Source: Brasenia schreberi (taxonomy: Eukaryota > Streptophyta > Magnoliopsida > Nymphaeales > Cabombaceae). Taken from it: a stretch of DNA of 64,000 nt. The translations under genes and the position numbers were made by a program. Each line of letters begins with the position of its first letter. Positions within the stretch are counted from its first letter, which is position 1. This document shows positions 39,126 to 52,489 of the stretch, piece after piece. The DNA lies in assembly GCA_036023115.1 (NCBI GenBank), contig JAYKKT010000079.1, forward strand, positions 10,841,501-10,905,500, given 5' to 3'. The notes beneath the pieces are model-generated. The model worked only from the letters and a program-made list of their open reading frames with translations. It had not been told where the DNA came from and did no database searches.

Positions 39126-40859
39126 GTGACATCGTTCGATATAAGGTTTCAAGAGAATTGCACTTTATTTTTTGTGTTTGTAGTTCTAAGTTATGTTATG
39201 AACAATGGAACCATCTTTAGCATGAAGGTTGTACTTTCATAGACCCCAGTTTGGGTTAAAAACTTTGGCATTAGCAAAAGGTGGGCCACATAACCCCGAT
39301 TCATATGCTTCACATGAAAACCCAAGTGCATTCTTCTCTCTCGTGTTGTTATCCTACCTCATATGAAAACCCAAGCATCAATATCACTCATAAATTAAAC
39401 AAGGAACCATTGTTCCTACAAGTCTGTATAGGTCAAGCTTATAGTTCTAGTACTAAGGGCCTAGTACCATAAATCAAAGACACTTGATTCCAGGGTCATA
39501 AACTTTCAAGAATAAAATGGATCTTAATTTACCTAAAGTCTTCTTTTTATGAGAAGTTGAAATCAAAATGGCCCTTCATTCGCTTCAAATATCCTCATAA
39601 AAAAGTTCACATCATAAGCACTCTTGTGGTTTGAGGCCTCTTTACTTTATCACCTATGTTTTAAAATTTATGCCTCTTTACTTTATTATCCATGTTTTAA
39701 ATCTATCAATTCAATTAATACATTCTACTCTATGATGTTATCCCATTAGTCCAAATTGACAACTACTAATAACTCCTGATTAGGCTAATGATATGGCAAA
39801 CAAAGCCTAACATGGCCTCTACATGGTTGAAGGGATTCGTTAATCCAACTTAGGAAATTGTTTTAATTTAGTTTACTTATACATTGAATTAGTTAATAGA
39901 TATAATGTCTATACATTTTTTTATAATTAATTATGAATTGTACTTTAACTATTTATATTTTTAACTAATTACTAAATCATATTAATTAAATATGATAATT
40001 TAACTACAAAAGGTTACACATCTATTAATCAAATAACTGATAAATATGAACTATGTCATTTAGTTAATATTATTAAATAAGTGATAAATCAAATTATTTA
40101 ATTAAAACTTATTAGATTAGTTGATATTTCTTGATTTAGTAATTAAATGTTGAATTTTCATATTTTATTAATTAATTGTATAATTATATATGTTATTTGA
40201 TTACTAAATTAATTATATCAAATAGTTAATATTTTTAAACTAAATATTCAACTATAATAATAAAATTTAGCTCATTTATTATTCAATGTATTTTATTTTA
40301 CTTAATACTACATATTTCTTATGAAATGTTTTCTAACTTATATTAATTAGTTGTATACTTATATTTATTAATTAATTACTAGATTACATTATTATTTATT
40401 TTAATTTAATTGTATTAAATAAACTAATTCAATTTATAAATGTTAATTAAATAATTTTAATATGAACAACAATAATAGTTTTGTCTTCTTGCCCACCTTG
40501 AAACTATTGTGGGTTAGATCCAACATGCTCCATATCCACCTACTAGAACCAAAAGGATTGAACGTTGACTTGAGACAGACCTCGTAAGCGTTGGAGCGAA
40601 GTGCCACCTAATCCGTTGGATAGTTTACAAAATAATGGAAGGTTTTGAAGATTTATCGAAGAATTGTGGCTCTTAGGGGTCACATGAAATATAAAATGAA
40701 ATATAAAACTTGTTGCACCGGCATATCAAGGTTACCATATAACAAGGAGCCATGAAAACATTTAATGAATAATAATGGCTCTTGAGGAAAACTCCGTCGC
40801 AATATATAAATAGATAAATCTAGCTAATATTTTCATTATGAGATAAGAGGTTGTATGCT
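39126..40859. other. Extremely AT-rich intergenic DNA
   Basis: From about 39840 to 40470 the sequence is almost entirely A and T, dominated by TTAATTA-type words. No gene, terminal inverted repeat or domain was seen. It could behave as a matrix-attachment-like region, but composition alone does not show that. Confidence 0.5.
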
Positions 40860-43070
40860 ATAAAATTATGTAAAAGATGAAGCATAAATAAAGTATTGAT
40901 TATGTTATATATCAAAGTTTCATCATTTTTGGATAAGTTTAAGTTCATCTGTATTATTATTTGATGTAAAAGAAAAGTAGGGAATTATTATTCTATTAGT
41001 ATTATCGATGATGCTAGAATCTTGATTGTGTTTGTGCAAAGCAAGTCAAGAGATCTTTATAGTACTTTTAAGAAATTTTCCAATAGCCATTTGGATTAAT
41101 TGGAATATGGGGAATTAATTGCCTAAAAAAAACTATGAAACATTCACACATCTCGAAGACACTACAATTTATTTTTTGCTAAATCGTTGTTTATTTCTTG
41201 TGTGCATGTGTTATCAAGTCAACATTGACAGAATGACTTCAACGGCATTGGTGATGGTTTGATTCAACTGCATCGGCACTGCAATATCCCTCTCAGAACC
41301 GGCTTCAAGGCTTAAATTTCCGTCGAGAGATTGAAAATGACTACGGGGCTGTAATTGGAAGGGGAAAAAAGAGAAACAATGTTAGACTTCAAGCCGGGGG
41401 CTGTCTTCTTCTAGCAAGCCAGACAACACTTCATTGTCTGTAGCATAAGCATGCGAGGATTTTAATCTTTAGCCTCTTCCCCGAACGAGACGAAGCTCCT
41501 ACTATCTCTATTTTCGTGATTTGTTACTGTTTGCAAACAATGCAGGACAGAAATTAAGATGGTGGCGTCTGTTTGACGGTAATGCAGAGGACATGCCAAC
41601 CGGTTCTTGTTGGCAGACTTTGCAATCTGAAAATCTTAGCCATGCAACCATCGTAAAGAACCTGTCTGAATGTTCATGAAGAGATGGTACAAGAACAGCT
41701 ATGCCATCTTCTCGGTTGTGCAGTAAGGCACACTTGAGCAATTAAAGCCCATCCAATGACTCAGTAGCATGGACGGGTGGTGATGTCGGTTGGAGAATAA
41801 AGTAACAAAACGAACGACGTTGGTTGCTATCAAGATCGATACCGAACCAAGAAAACAACAACCTAGACTCGCACTGAGGAAGGATGCTAAGCCAGCTGAA
41901 CTGGCAAGGAAGGAGATGAGCCTGTTGGGTTTGGTAACAAGGATGAGGAAACACTCCCGAGGGGTGGTCTTCTACGTGGATCGTTTTTCTTTCACTAGAG
42001 TTTTCTCATTGGCGTTACAAGGGGAGAGAAAATTTGGTTCTTTCGCCAATAAAGGGAGACAACCTGAAGGAAAACCTAACGACAGAGATGGCAACCTGAT
42101 GCGGAAGTAAACAAGCAGATGGACAACCAGCGGTGGCTTCAGCCAACGGTGGAGCATCGTTGGAGGGTGGTGATTCGAGAACGACGGAGGAATTTTCAGC
42201 AAGTTCGCATTTCAAGTACCCTTACCTCCATCTCTCTGCATTTTCAATGAAAAGCCACCATTCTGCGGCCACCATGGCCATGCTTGGTCTGCAAACCAAG
42301 GCATTCTGATGTAATCCTTCTATCCTCCTTCTCTTTCTTCCTTTTTACCAAAGAAAATCAGTCGCTGGCTATCTTCATGGCCGTGGGAAATAAGCAGCGT
42401 AGAAGAACCAAAGGTGGGTCTTGCTCTTGGTCGAAATCCAGCGGAAACGCCATGTGTTGGCAAGAAACACCATTGGAGCCCGTGTGAAACGATAGCAGCA
42501 ACTTTGTTTAAATGGGCCAAGTTCTTTTGTTTCAACTTCGAATCGGGCATGTGAAACTAGTTTTCGAATGTAGAAGGAAATTGTTTGTGATATGCAATCA
42601 TGTGCAAGATAAAGCATGTATTATCCAAAATAAAGTATCAATTATGCTGCCCAAGTTCCATCACTTCCAAATACGTTAGTGGCTTGGCTGTTGTGCAAGG
42701 AAAGTCAAGTAGGCTTCATTGTATCCTATAGGAAGTTCACTAGTAGCCACTTCCATCCAAAAAGTCGAATATGTTGGTGGCAAATTAAATCTAAAAGAAA
42801 AGTTTAAGTTAGTCACACACCTTAAAGATACTGTATGACATTTTTTATTGTTTGTTATTTATTTCTTATATACTTATTGAATCAAGATTGGTGAAATAAT
42901 TCCACTTCAACAGCATTAGAAATGAGTTTATTCTACTCAGTAGATATTAGAAATCTCTCTCTTTGAACCAGCTTCAACATGCTTTAGTCTTTAGTTGGTA
43001 AACAGGGATATAAGCACCGGGATGGAAAATAATCGTATAGCTCCAATAAAGAGAGGAAACTCTCTGATGG
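40860..43070. repeat. Diverged ~0.5-kb direct repeats flanking a ~1.2-kb segment
   Basis: Segments 40860-41380 and 42590-43070 align in the same order over their whole length. Examples are AAAGTATTGATTATG versus AAAGTATCAATTATG, GTTTATTTCTTGTGTG versus GTTATTTATTTCTTATAT, CTTCAACGGCATTGG versus CTTCAACAGCATTAG, and ACCGGCTTCAA versus ACCAGCTTCAA. Identity is roughly two thirds by eye. The enclosed piece has several overlapping frames (such as 41790-42110 on plus) but no recognised domain. A short non-autonomous LTR element or a segmental duplication are the options. Confidence 0.5.
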
Positions 43071-46000
43071 TGTGTGTGTGAGAGAGAGATGGGGTAGTGG
43101 AGGGAGGAGACAAGAGAAGGGTGGATTAGAGTTGATTAAAGTGTCACATGAAAGGGTAGGGTTTTCTAGGTAGGTTATAACAAATCAATGACATTAATTA
43201 CAAAATTGGTGGTAAAGGGCAATATTGCATGTTTTCCCTTTTGATTAGTGGTTTGTGCACTAGAAAGAAGGGTCTCTAGTTTTTTTCTGATGAGAGAAAC
43301 AGACTTTGGCAGTGGAATTCTATTTTGTTTGGATATGAAAAGAGGATCGAGCGCTTTTGGCGAGTCGGTAAGGGAGGAGATGGAGGTGGGCACAAAATTT
43401 GAGATGGAAAAAGAGGAATGCACAAATGTGGTTTTGTTCATAAAATATTTGATCTGAAATAAGAAATCAATACTCTTACATATGATTTATGGGCGTACCA
43501 AGAAACTAAAGATGACAATTTCACAAGAGACGGTTTCTATTGGAAGACAAGACTTTGAGTGATAAGGATCTCAAAAGAATTAAGTGGAGTAGGATCTTCA
43601 AAGGGATTGAAGTTTATGATGACTCGAAACACACTAAGAGCATGATTAGGTCAACAGATTGATGGGACTTAATAATATACTCTTTATGGCACTAGAAATA
43701 GATATGGTTCATGATTTGAGTTGGGGTTGATCAAAAGAATCAAATGCAACTTCAAATGGCCATGGTTGGTCATGGTGAGGGCTTTCTTGCATCATGTTGC
43801 CAGAGTCAAACCATGTATTTGGCAAACATTGTCACTGCCATGACCAATGGTATGACATGTATTCTGCTTCCATATTTATTGCATTTGGTAAATAGGAATG
43901 ATTGACTGTGACTCCAACAAATTGGTATAGTCTTTTCTATTTTCAATACATGAACAATGTGTTTTTATACATGAACAATGTGTTTTTGGATAGTGTTGAC
44001 GCTAAAATTTGCAAGGAATCCGAAAAACCAATTTTCTCAACATGAACACATGCAAGGAACATGAAGAGGCATTATGAAAACCGATGAGGAATAAGTTGTT
44101 ATAATTACTAAGGTGAAAGTAATGATCCATTAATAAATATAAAGAACCTTCTTCCAAAATTAGATATAAGAGTAATCAACCACTATTCTAAGAGTTGCAA
44201 AAGTGAGGGAGTCATCTAGGGAAGTGGAAAATGATATAGAGCCAACACTTTCTAAACTATCAAAGGAGATAGTTGCTCACCTTGAAAGCATCATCCAATC
44301 AAGCACATATGATCAACTATCTTATTTCCTTTGCTTTATTTTTATTTTCTAGTTGTGACCCTTCTCTTTTAGTAAAAAAAAATCATTTTCATTATTCTTC
44401 ATTTTCTTTGTGAGTTTGGTTTTTCCTACATTCAATCACACTATGAAACCCATTATAGAATTAACCTATTCTTGAATGTGTAGAAAGTGTATTTTGTGTA
44501 ATTTTTAAAGGATCAAGAATCACTTGAATCCTAATTTGGATGACCGAGATATGAAGGTAACATCTAACTATAGGTACCTGAGGTCTCAGTTGATTGAGCA
44601 CACCTTTTCTAGAAAATACCATAACTCAACAAATTCTAGTTAGAATCAACCAAATTTTTATTTTTTAAAAAGATTTTTGTATCCTCTTTCTGAAAAATCA
44701 AGAACCGTATGAATCAAAGGTCAAATGGAAAAGTTATAGCTAAAATAAGCATAACCTATTGGGAGATTGTAACTACTCTGCTGATTGAATCTTGATACCA
44801 ATGAAAAAGTAACCAAAAATCTACTCCCAATGCACAAAACATCACAAGGTGACTTGAACTCAAGACATCCTTATTTCTTAATGCACAAAACATCACATCA
44901 ATTTGAGTAGTATCAAGAGAGATACAACAAAAATAATATAAACCTATGAATTCATCTAAGGCCTAATATGATTTTGTCCTAGGATGATTTGAACTCAAGA
45001 CATCCTCAAGGTCGCTTAAACTTAGAACATTCTCGAGGTTTTGTCCTAAATCAAACCTAAAAGCTTGACAAAGAATTAAGAAAGCTTGGAAGGACTTGCA
45101 AAAAGCTTTGGAGGAGCTCAAAAAGACATCATAGCCTCAATTGTGAGTAATTCTCTTTACAATATACACAAACAGATTTTCAGGAACCCCAACTTGCTTG
45201 ATCCTCTTGAGAAAGAGGCTAACACACTCTTGCATACCCTATACTTAATTCATGCAATAGCGAGATCTTCGTGCCACTCAAGGTTTTCATTTTAGTGCAT
45301 AACATATAAGCAATTATTTTGGGAATGTACTAGAGCCAGCATCGTTTGTAGAGCCTTCTTGTCTTTTCCTTTTCGTATATGTGCTAATCACCTTTTGTGA
45401 TTATTAATAAGTTCTTAGTTCATGACAAAAAAGCAATTCCTCATTCCTCATTGCAAAAGGCAAAAGGGATTTTGTCAAATGATCCATGTATCGTTACTCC
45501 TATTTTTTATGACAACTTCTTATGTGGATTTGAATTAATAGTGAGTTTGTTGATGGATAATGTAATTTTCATTCTTGAAGAGACATTCTGTTGCAAGTGA
45601 AAATTCCCAGTGAGTTTCAATGGTAACAATTATCATTCTTGAATGCTTAATATTTGCATATAGTTGTATGAATTAGTTGAAACCTGAAGTAGCAACATAA
45701 GAGACAAGGAGGTACTTGGGTTTTCATGTGAAGGCCCACAGGTCTAATTTTTATGTTCCACTACCCTCTGGGTGCTGTCATTTTTACTTAATTTGGATAT
45801 ATAGAATCATAATACCATGCCAGCCATGGGTTCTCCATTTGATGCACAAGAAAAGACGCGAGGTCCATTTGGGTTCACTCTTCCCTGATTAGGAATGTTC
45901 ACACTTGTCTGGTCACACGGCTCATACATTTGGAAACTTACAAAGCAGGTTCGGATTTCCCACATGAACCGTAACTTCAATGGGTCATAACTCTCTCATT

Positions 46001-46860
46001 CCTTAGCAGAATTTCGTATTCTTGGTATTGTAAAGTTCTCAACGAGCCCTTTCCAATGTTATTAAATATCAACTTCAAGCAATGATGATAAACCCAACAT
46101 TGGACATTGTTCCTCAATGCGCTAAGCTAATATTTCTGCTGGTAAGCAATGATGCATGAAAAAGTATGGTATATCTCTAACCATTTCCTTTGCTTCTCTT
46201 ATTACATACATACACCAGACTTTAACCTCTTTCGCATCATTCGTCCATCAAAATACATTTATCACCAAAGAAATAGAAACAGAAAACAATTAGAAGAAAG
46301 AAAAAGAAGTTCCAGGTCCAAGATGATGCAAACATGAAACCCGTAGTTTGAAGAAACTGGCACAACCAGTTCCACATTCGATGCAAACACAAAACTAGTT
46401 GTTCCGCGGCCTGTTGTTCTGATCCATGCTGGCCCAGGCATATTGGTCCTGCCTGGTCCAATTGGCCATGCAACTTAAACGAATCATTAGTGCAGGCTGG
46501 TGGAGCTGTTTCAATTTAATTTTTTTCTTTTTCTTGAAATTGAGTTTATTGTGTACGGATGGCGGTGCACCTCTACTGAACAAGGGGGCGTTTCATTTTC
46601 AAAATAAAATTTGCATAAAAGTTCGCATTTTTCTTAGGTTGCGTCCGTGTATCTTATAACATTAAACTTATGCACATAAAGAAACATATTTTGTGAGGTT
46701 CGAGACGTCAAATTTTCTTCTGGCTTCTTATTTGAAATGGTACCCTTTCAAAATCATTTGACCTTTATGATTATGTCCTCTAAAACAAGACACTTTTTAA
46801 CGCTAAAGTGATACCATTATTTTCAGTACTCGTATTTGACATATGTACGCACACACATAA
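43071..46860. other. Intergenic, no recognisable gene
   Basis: Short unrelated frames only. A small direct repeat (ACATGAACAATGTGTTTTT, twice in tandem) lies at about 43947-43986. No domain, RNA gene or element boundary was found. Confidence 0.45.
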
Positions 46861-46865
46861 CACGT

Positions 46866-46869
<4 letters not shown>

Positions 46870-46926
<57 letters not shown>

Positions 46927-47130
46927 TTGAGATTGTACCCTGCACGCAATATTAGATCATGCAGTCTTTTGTTCGTTCAGCCCCACAGCAATCAATATAG
47001 TGGAGACGGCCCATTTTAAAGGTGTGCTCATGATGCACTTGCCACATATGCCAAGTTCTCTCTCTTTCTTTATATATATATATATATATAAAGAGAGAGG
47101 GAGAGAGAGAGAAAAGAGAGAGGAGGGATA
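46870..47130. repeat. (TA)n(GA)n microsatellite pair
   Basis: One compound tract runs from 46870 to 46926. A second at about 47070-47130 has CT-rich sequence on its left and GA-rich on its right of a (TA)n core, so it can fold into a hairpin. Both resemble the tracts in GDI intron 10. Confidence 0.95.
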
Positions 47131-49590
47131 AATGTTCAAATCTATTAGTGTGATCAATAGTGAATGGTGAAGAGTTAAATTAAAAGTACCGTCGTATGCT
47201 TGTATTTTGTATTTAATACCACTTATTCATGTTGTTTGTTTTATAACCTCAAACATCAAAAAATTTGAGATGATAAAATAGATTAGGTTTGATCATTTAT
47301 CACTACCTATATATGTGCGTGACATTAGGTGGTGTGTTGATCATGTCATGTTCGAATTGACACCAAGCGTTGTTGTAATTCGTGTTAGAATAAGCCTGGT
47401 TTTTGCAAGAACTCGAAGTAACAGGACTAGGGAAGCACGCTTTGCCATTCATATGGACGAACTGAGTACAAAATATTGATCGCCTTGGGGATTCCTTTCT
47501 GCCCAACCGTGTAGCAACTTCAGTCATCCTCTACCTATTCGTGTAATCGACAACCGTGTCTCTGCGCCCTTGCTCAATCACATGCCATCCTTCACTTTTC
47601 TTTTATATTGGAGGTGGGATTTGGCTGTAACCAATTGTCCAAAGAGACCCATCACATCTAACTGAACTGTTGAGGATAAGTTGGAGAGACGAATATCCAA
47701 ACAAGCGAAGCCAAATCTTATATGATTAATATAATTATAATAAATCAACTAATATGAAACCCCCAAGTTTATGATATTCCAAAACATGTCCTCCATGGGG
47801 CACCTGCTTCTTTTGGTTGCTGGTTGGACATGCCATCAGAATTATCTATGAACATATCGTATGTATCTAAGGTGTGAGAATATATCCCTAAGATCTTCAT
47901 TATCTAGCATTGCTTTTACGTTTTGCCTTTACGCATTACTGTTTTGAGCTAATCCCTTTATCCTTTTCGTTTTCCCCCTTAAATCCGATATGGTATGAGA
48001 GAGAAGTGAGATGTGCAACGCGCAACCCGGTTTCAATGTCCAGTCCACCATTTCCATTGATTGAACTACCGGCCACAACCGTCAATTCAGCCACCTTCCT
48101 CTACTTGCTCGTCTTCTTTCAAACACTAGTCGTGGTCATAATGGTTTGCCACCACCTTACCACATTTAAAATATGTATATATTTGTTTGTGTGTGTAGAA
48201 TTAGAGAGATATTGGGTCGTGGTGGTGTCTGGTGTAATGAAATGAGGAAAGGAGGGTAGAGGAAGGTAGCTGAAGGCGGTGTCTGCCAACTAAAGTTGCA
48301 GAGTGGGGCCATTGCGCCCCATTGTGCGTTGAGCATATCCAACATTCCCTGCTATGACATGCCCCTTTTCCTTTTCTCTGAAATTCTGATATTATTTAAA
48401 ATAGTTAGTTTTCCGTGGAGTAGCTTCTTGGTGGTCCATATACTTATGTCACCACAACTTGTGATCGTACCTGTTTGCCTTGCATCAAGAAAATGCTCAG
48501 AGATCGGATTCGTTTTTTTGAGTCTAAGACCCGCTGTCTGTACATCATGCACGGGCTCCAGGTAGGCGGAGCTGCAACCTTTGGAAGACTCTGTGTTTGC
48601 TCTCTAATTTTAAATTTGAATTACTTTTCCATAGCTTTCTAAATTAATTGCAAGTTTTAGACAGACGCGTATCCGATCTACTTAACCTGGTATTCAACTC
48701 TTGACCCTTGACTTGAACGTCTTTCTTAGTCAAACCACTAGTCAGGAGAGCCATGGTTCCATGTTGTACATGGCCACTTTGGAACCACCTTCTTGGTTCC
48801 AATCGAAATTGAATAGGCCACAAGCTTGCTGGAACCGGAAGTAGTGAAACTGAACCCGGTATCATGCTAGAAACCGAGAGCCATCCAGTTCCATTTTCTG
48901 TTTCATCTTCATGAAACCGGTGGTTTCAAACCGCTGGCTTCAGTATCTTTTAACTTTTTTAAAACTTTTAAATGTTTTTTAATGGTTTTACTGGTTCCAG
49001 GTGATTTAAGACTTAAACTGAAACCTTCATGAAACTGACTATTCTAAAACTGTAACCAGAACCAGCTCCACATCGATTCAATTATAGTTCGAGGTTCTAG
49101 AATAACTAGAACCGCTGGTTCCGATCCATGTGTACTCCTTGTGCAATTCTCAATCATTAAAATGAATAAAGTATAGAAAGGCACCGAATCAAGACACAAG
49201 CACAGGCAGCATCTGCTTTTGCAAGAAAAGTTCATGATGCGTGTAGTGCAATAACCACAAAATGATGGTCTTCCTTCTATTCACAAACGGGAAAGGGAGA
49301 TGTCAAGGTTTCGAACAGCGTATGTTAGAAATCCTTTTATAAGTCCAGTTGAACCCAGCTTGAAAAGGGATATCCTTGAATACACTGAATAGATGCCCTC
49401 ATATTTACCTAAAATTTTTGTTTGTGATTTTTTTATTTCATTATTTGTGAAAAAATATGAGACCAATATGTTCATTCGTTTACCTTAAAATACGGCATAT
49501 AGTTTAAGTAAAAACTACAAGTGGCTTGGTTGATTTACCATCCCTACTGTTAAAACCGGCAGCAAAAGGATAAGCGAATCTTTGTGATCA
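47131..49590. other. Intergenic, with a GGTTCC/GGAACC-rich patch
   Basis: No gene recognised. From about 48730 to 49130 the words GGTTCC, GAACC and AAACCGG recur on both strands. Related patches with GGTTCTGG or GGCCAGG words are at about 60700-60780 and 63270-63360. This may be one degenerate dispersed repeat family of unknown class. Confidence 0.35.
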
Positions 49591-49599
49591 AGTTAGCAG

Positions 49600-50361
49600 T
49601 TGGGGCAGATGCATGAACTCCAGCTAAGTTTCATAATTGTTTCGTGCTTTTCTTCAGAGAGAGAGAGAGAGAGGGAAGACCTGTTGTTGGAGGCAGAGGA
49701 GGAAGAGTTAAATCTTCCTTCGCTGGCTGTGAAGGGTTTATACCAAATTATACGGTTGCCAAGATTGAACAAGCAGAAGCGCCCCCAATTGACTCTCAGA
49801 CTTCATCACCCTTCCGAAGAAAATCGTAAGTTTCAGTTTTTCTCGTCACACCTCCCTTTGAACTTGTTTTTCCTTTGTGGGGATACATGAAAAGGTGACA
49901 TTTTGAAGGGAAATCCTTATAGATAAGGAATTCAAACTCCCAATCTTGCAATAACGCCTGCATCTCTCGGTTGATGCATTTCTCTTTTCTGAAGAAATCA
50001 TTTGAAATTTGATTGACGGTTACAAACAATTGTCTACCTAACGATCGGAATCACTAATTGCGCCTTTGGCTTCGCAAGAAGGGATCCATCTTTCGACTTT
50101 CAGTTTTATGCATTTTCTTCAGGCGATTGGAGGGATTGTTGATGATTCAAAATATCGAAACCGTGGAGAAATCTCTTTTGATTCTGCGGGTGATCTATCT
50201 GTAATGTGTTTCAGTTTCGAACTTTATGCATTGTGGTGAGGAGTAGATGTGAGGAATTGTTGTGGTGAAGATAACGAACTAGTAGAAATCCTAGGCAGTG
50301 CCGAAAAACGCTTTGGCTCTGGTTTGCCGCAGAACAGCCGGCCGGAGGGGCGTTAATCGGC
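49600..50361 (+). promoter_or_regulatory. Probable 5' leader of the ARGOS-like gene, with upstream ORFs and possible intron
   Basis: A (GA)n tract at 49655-49673 is followed by GC-richer, gene-like sequence up to a good donor (AAATC then GTAAGTTTC) at about 49829. A candidate acceptor (GTGTTTCAG) lies at about 50214. Upstream ATGs open frames of 96 codons (49600-49890) and 61 codons (49644-49829). Whether this is a leader exon, an intron or an unrelated exon is inference from position. Confidence 0.4.
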
Positions 50362-50661
50362 ATGAGTGGGGTCCTTGGTGCGAGGAGGAGGAAGGGAGCG
50401 GTGGTGGGGAAGGAAGAATTCAGGCGGAGGGAAGCATCTCGCCATGGAAACTCTCGATGGATGGGCTATTTCAGCGTGGAGTCATTGTTGGTGCTATCAT
50501 TCCTGACGGCGTCTCTCTTGATCTTGCCTTTGATCTTGCCGCCGTTGCCGCCACCACCGTTTATGCTTCTGCTCGTTCCGATCGTTATATTGGTGGTTCT
50601 CCTCGTCTTGGCCTTCATGCCATCAAACGTTCAAGAAATCTCAGCCGCCTCTTATGCGTAG
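50362..50661 (+). CDS. ARGOS-like: ARGOS/ORGAN SIZE RELATED-like protein, 99 aa
   Basis: ARGOS-type proteins are short plant membrane proteins that promote organ growth and, for some members, dampen ethylene signalling at the ER. The sequence has a basic N terminus (residues 1-33), then the conserved OSR domain: MGYFSVESLLVLSFLTASLL, then the signature LPLILPPLPPPPFMLLLVPI, then a second hydrophobic segment ending LVLAFMPSNVQ. The Pro-rich hinge between two membrane segments is diagnostic. Length fits the family (about 90-140 aa) and the gene is intronless in its coding part. The ATG at 50362 is the first in frame before the domain. A longer 142-codon frame at 50298-50726 overlaps it in another phase and should not be preferred. 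The long upstream leader (see the entry at 49600-50361) hints at translational or splicing control. Confidence 0.9.
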   Translation: MSGVLGARRRKGAVVGKEEFRRREASRHGNSRWMGYFSVESLLVLSFLTASLLILPLILPPLPPPPFMLLLVPIVILVVLLVLAFMPSNVQEISAASYA

Positions 50662-51339
50662 CAACAATGCCTTCTCATTTGAATTCTTCACACACAATCA
50701 ATCTTTCAGTTCTTGGTATGTGGTAAGCTTGGTCCAATGTAAGCAATTCTGGATTTCTTCCTCAATCTTGTTCTCCACCTTTTTTCTTTATAAGCAAGTT
50801 TTGATCAATGATACACACGGAGCCCCACAGCGAGCGATACCTCACTTTCACCAGAAAACAGAACGAGCAATATGAGCTCACCTGACTAAGGGGCTGACTC
50901 ACAAGCCGAACGTCATGAGCTCCACATGTGGGTGTGCATCTTGCTCCGGCCTCTCCGGTACCTCTGATACAAGGTTTCAAGGGTACCAGGCCTTGATTTT
51001 TGGTGGTCACTGAGTCAAGTTCCTCTCTGCGTCAAACGTGGGACTTCTTGTCAACGTGGAACTGTGGTTAGATAGGAAAACCGATCGTCTTATAAAGGGG
51101 TCGGGCCGATTTGAATAAGAATTTTCAGAACCAAGGAGCAGGTGGATCGTAAGAACGGAACCCATGAGCTTTGCATAAAAATCCAAGCAACTCTCTCGTT
51201 CTGGGCAACTCTTATTCTGGTGGTGGTGCTGATGTTCCATCTCTCATGAAAACTTAAGTACCACTCACAAATCAATTCGGAATCATAGCTGCAAGTTGAT
51301 ATTGATAAGATCGAGTCTTGTCGTGCAGTTTTAGTATTA

Positions 51340-51578
51340 GAGGGTTGACATCATGAATCAAACACAACCTCAAGGCCAACAGTTCGAATCTCATATTGTC
51401 GGTTTAATTTGCTTGCAATTAGAAAGTAAACCGATCTCCATGAACACACCTTCGGACGGAAACGCCCACTTTTCCTGGTTTGTCTTGATGATATTATGGG
51501 AATATCCTTCCACTCTGGCTTTCAACCTGGCTTGAACTTCGGCTTAGGTCTCCCTTGTACCCAAAGAAAAAAAAGGAA
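51340..51578 (+). mobile_element. Possible tRNA-derived SINE
   Basis: CAACAGTTCGAATCTC at about 51378-51393 resembles an RNA polymerase III B box (GGTTCGAATCC). The segment starts GGTTGACATCATGAATC and ends after CTCCCTTGTACCCAAAG in an A-rich tail (51565-51575). Size (~240 bp) and layout fit plant SINEs. The A box is weak and no target-site duplication is obvious. Confidence 0.4.
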
Positions 51579-52489
51579 ACTGAGAATTGAGCATACCCAA
51601 TGGCCTTTTCTGTGAATTTCGGGCAGAACCGCCATGTAGACACCCGCTCAATTAGCATTGGTTTCGTCTCTGGCAGATCTGTACCAAAAACTGGTTATGA
51701 AACCACCTTTGGTACTGGTTATTGAGGTTTCAAAATAAGAAGCTACCTGCTTCTTCAAAGCAGGAAGTGAATGCTAAAGATAACTCAGAACGTTTGGTGC
51801 TCATTTAGTACATCTTCGTGGTTGAAGTTGATAAATATTTAGCATTGTATGTAAATGCTAGAGGATGGGGCTGATTGTTTCATTTACTTTATTAGTTTTC
51901 TCAACTTTCTGTTTGTAATATCAACTAAAACCCAAAACCAAAACTTTTGCTGGGTTGGGCAATTACATGGGATTTTGATCTTGGCATATTGACGTCTTAC
52001 TGAAGACACAAGCTCATGTTTTGTCCTCTCCCAACACTTCTAGAGCTATTTTTTATTGAAATTCTTGGAGTTGTATAAACCTTTAAGATTGTATTTTGTT
52101 ATTCTGGCAAAAGGATTCATTATTTTAGTCTAATACCTTTTTTTTTACTGAAGACACAAGCTCCATATGATGGTACATCTCTGTCAATAGTGGATCTAGA
52201 AGTTTGTGTAAGGTGGAGCAAATAGGTTGGCATACTTTTTAAGATGGGGCTGATTACGTATTATACACACATTCAACCATTGGATATTGTCTTTTCATTC
52301 AATTTTTTAAATTTTGGGGCGACTCCCACCTCCTGTGAATGTGCATCTACCATTGCTCTCTATGTTATTTGTTTGTCGTTGATTTATGTCTTGGTTATAC
52401 GGAAAAATCTGGCAGTCTCGTGTTTAGCATCTTTTATCTGTTATATACAGATTTGATGACGTTTACGACCCCAGAAGAACGTAATTCTG

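Noticed and set aside
39840..40470. Matrix attachment region
   Set aside because: AT-richness alone is not specific and no supporting motif arrangement could be assessed.
50298..50726. 142-codon frame as the gene of this locus
   Set aside because: It shows no family features, whereas the overlapping 99-codon frame contains the full ARGOS/OSR signature.
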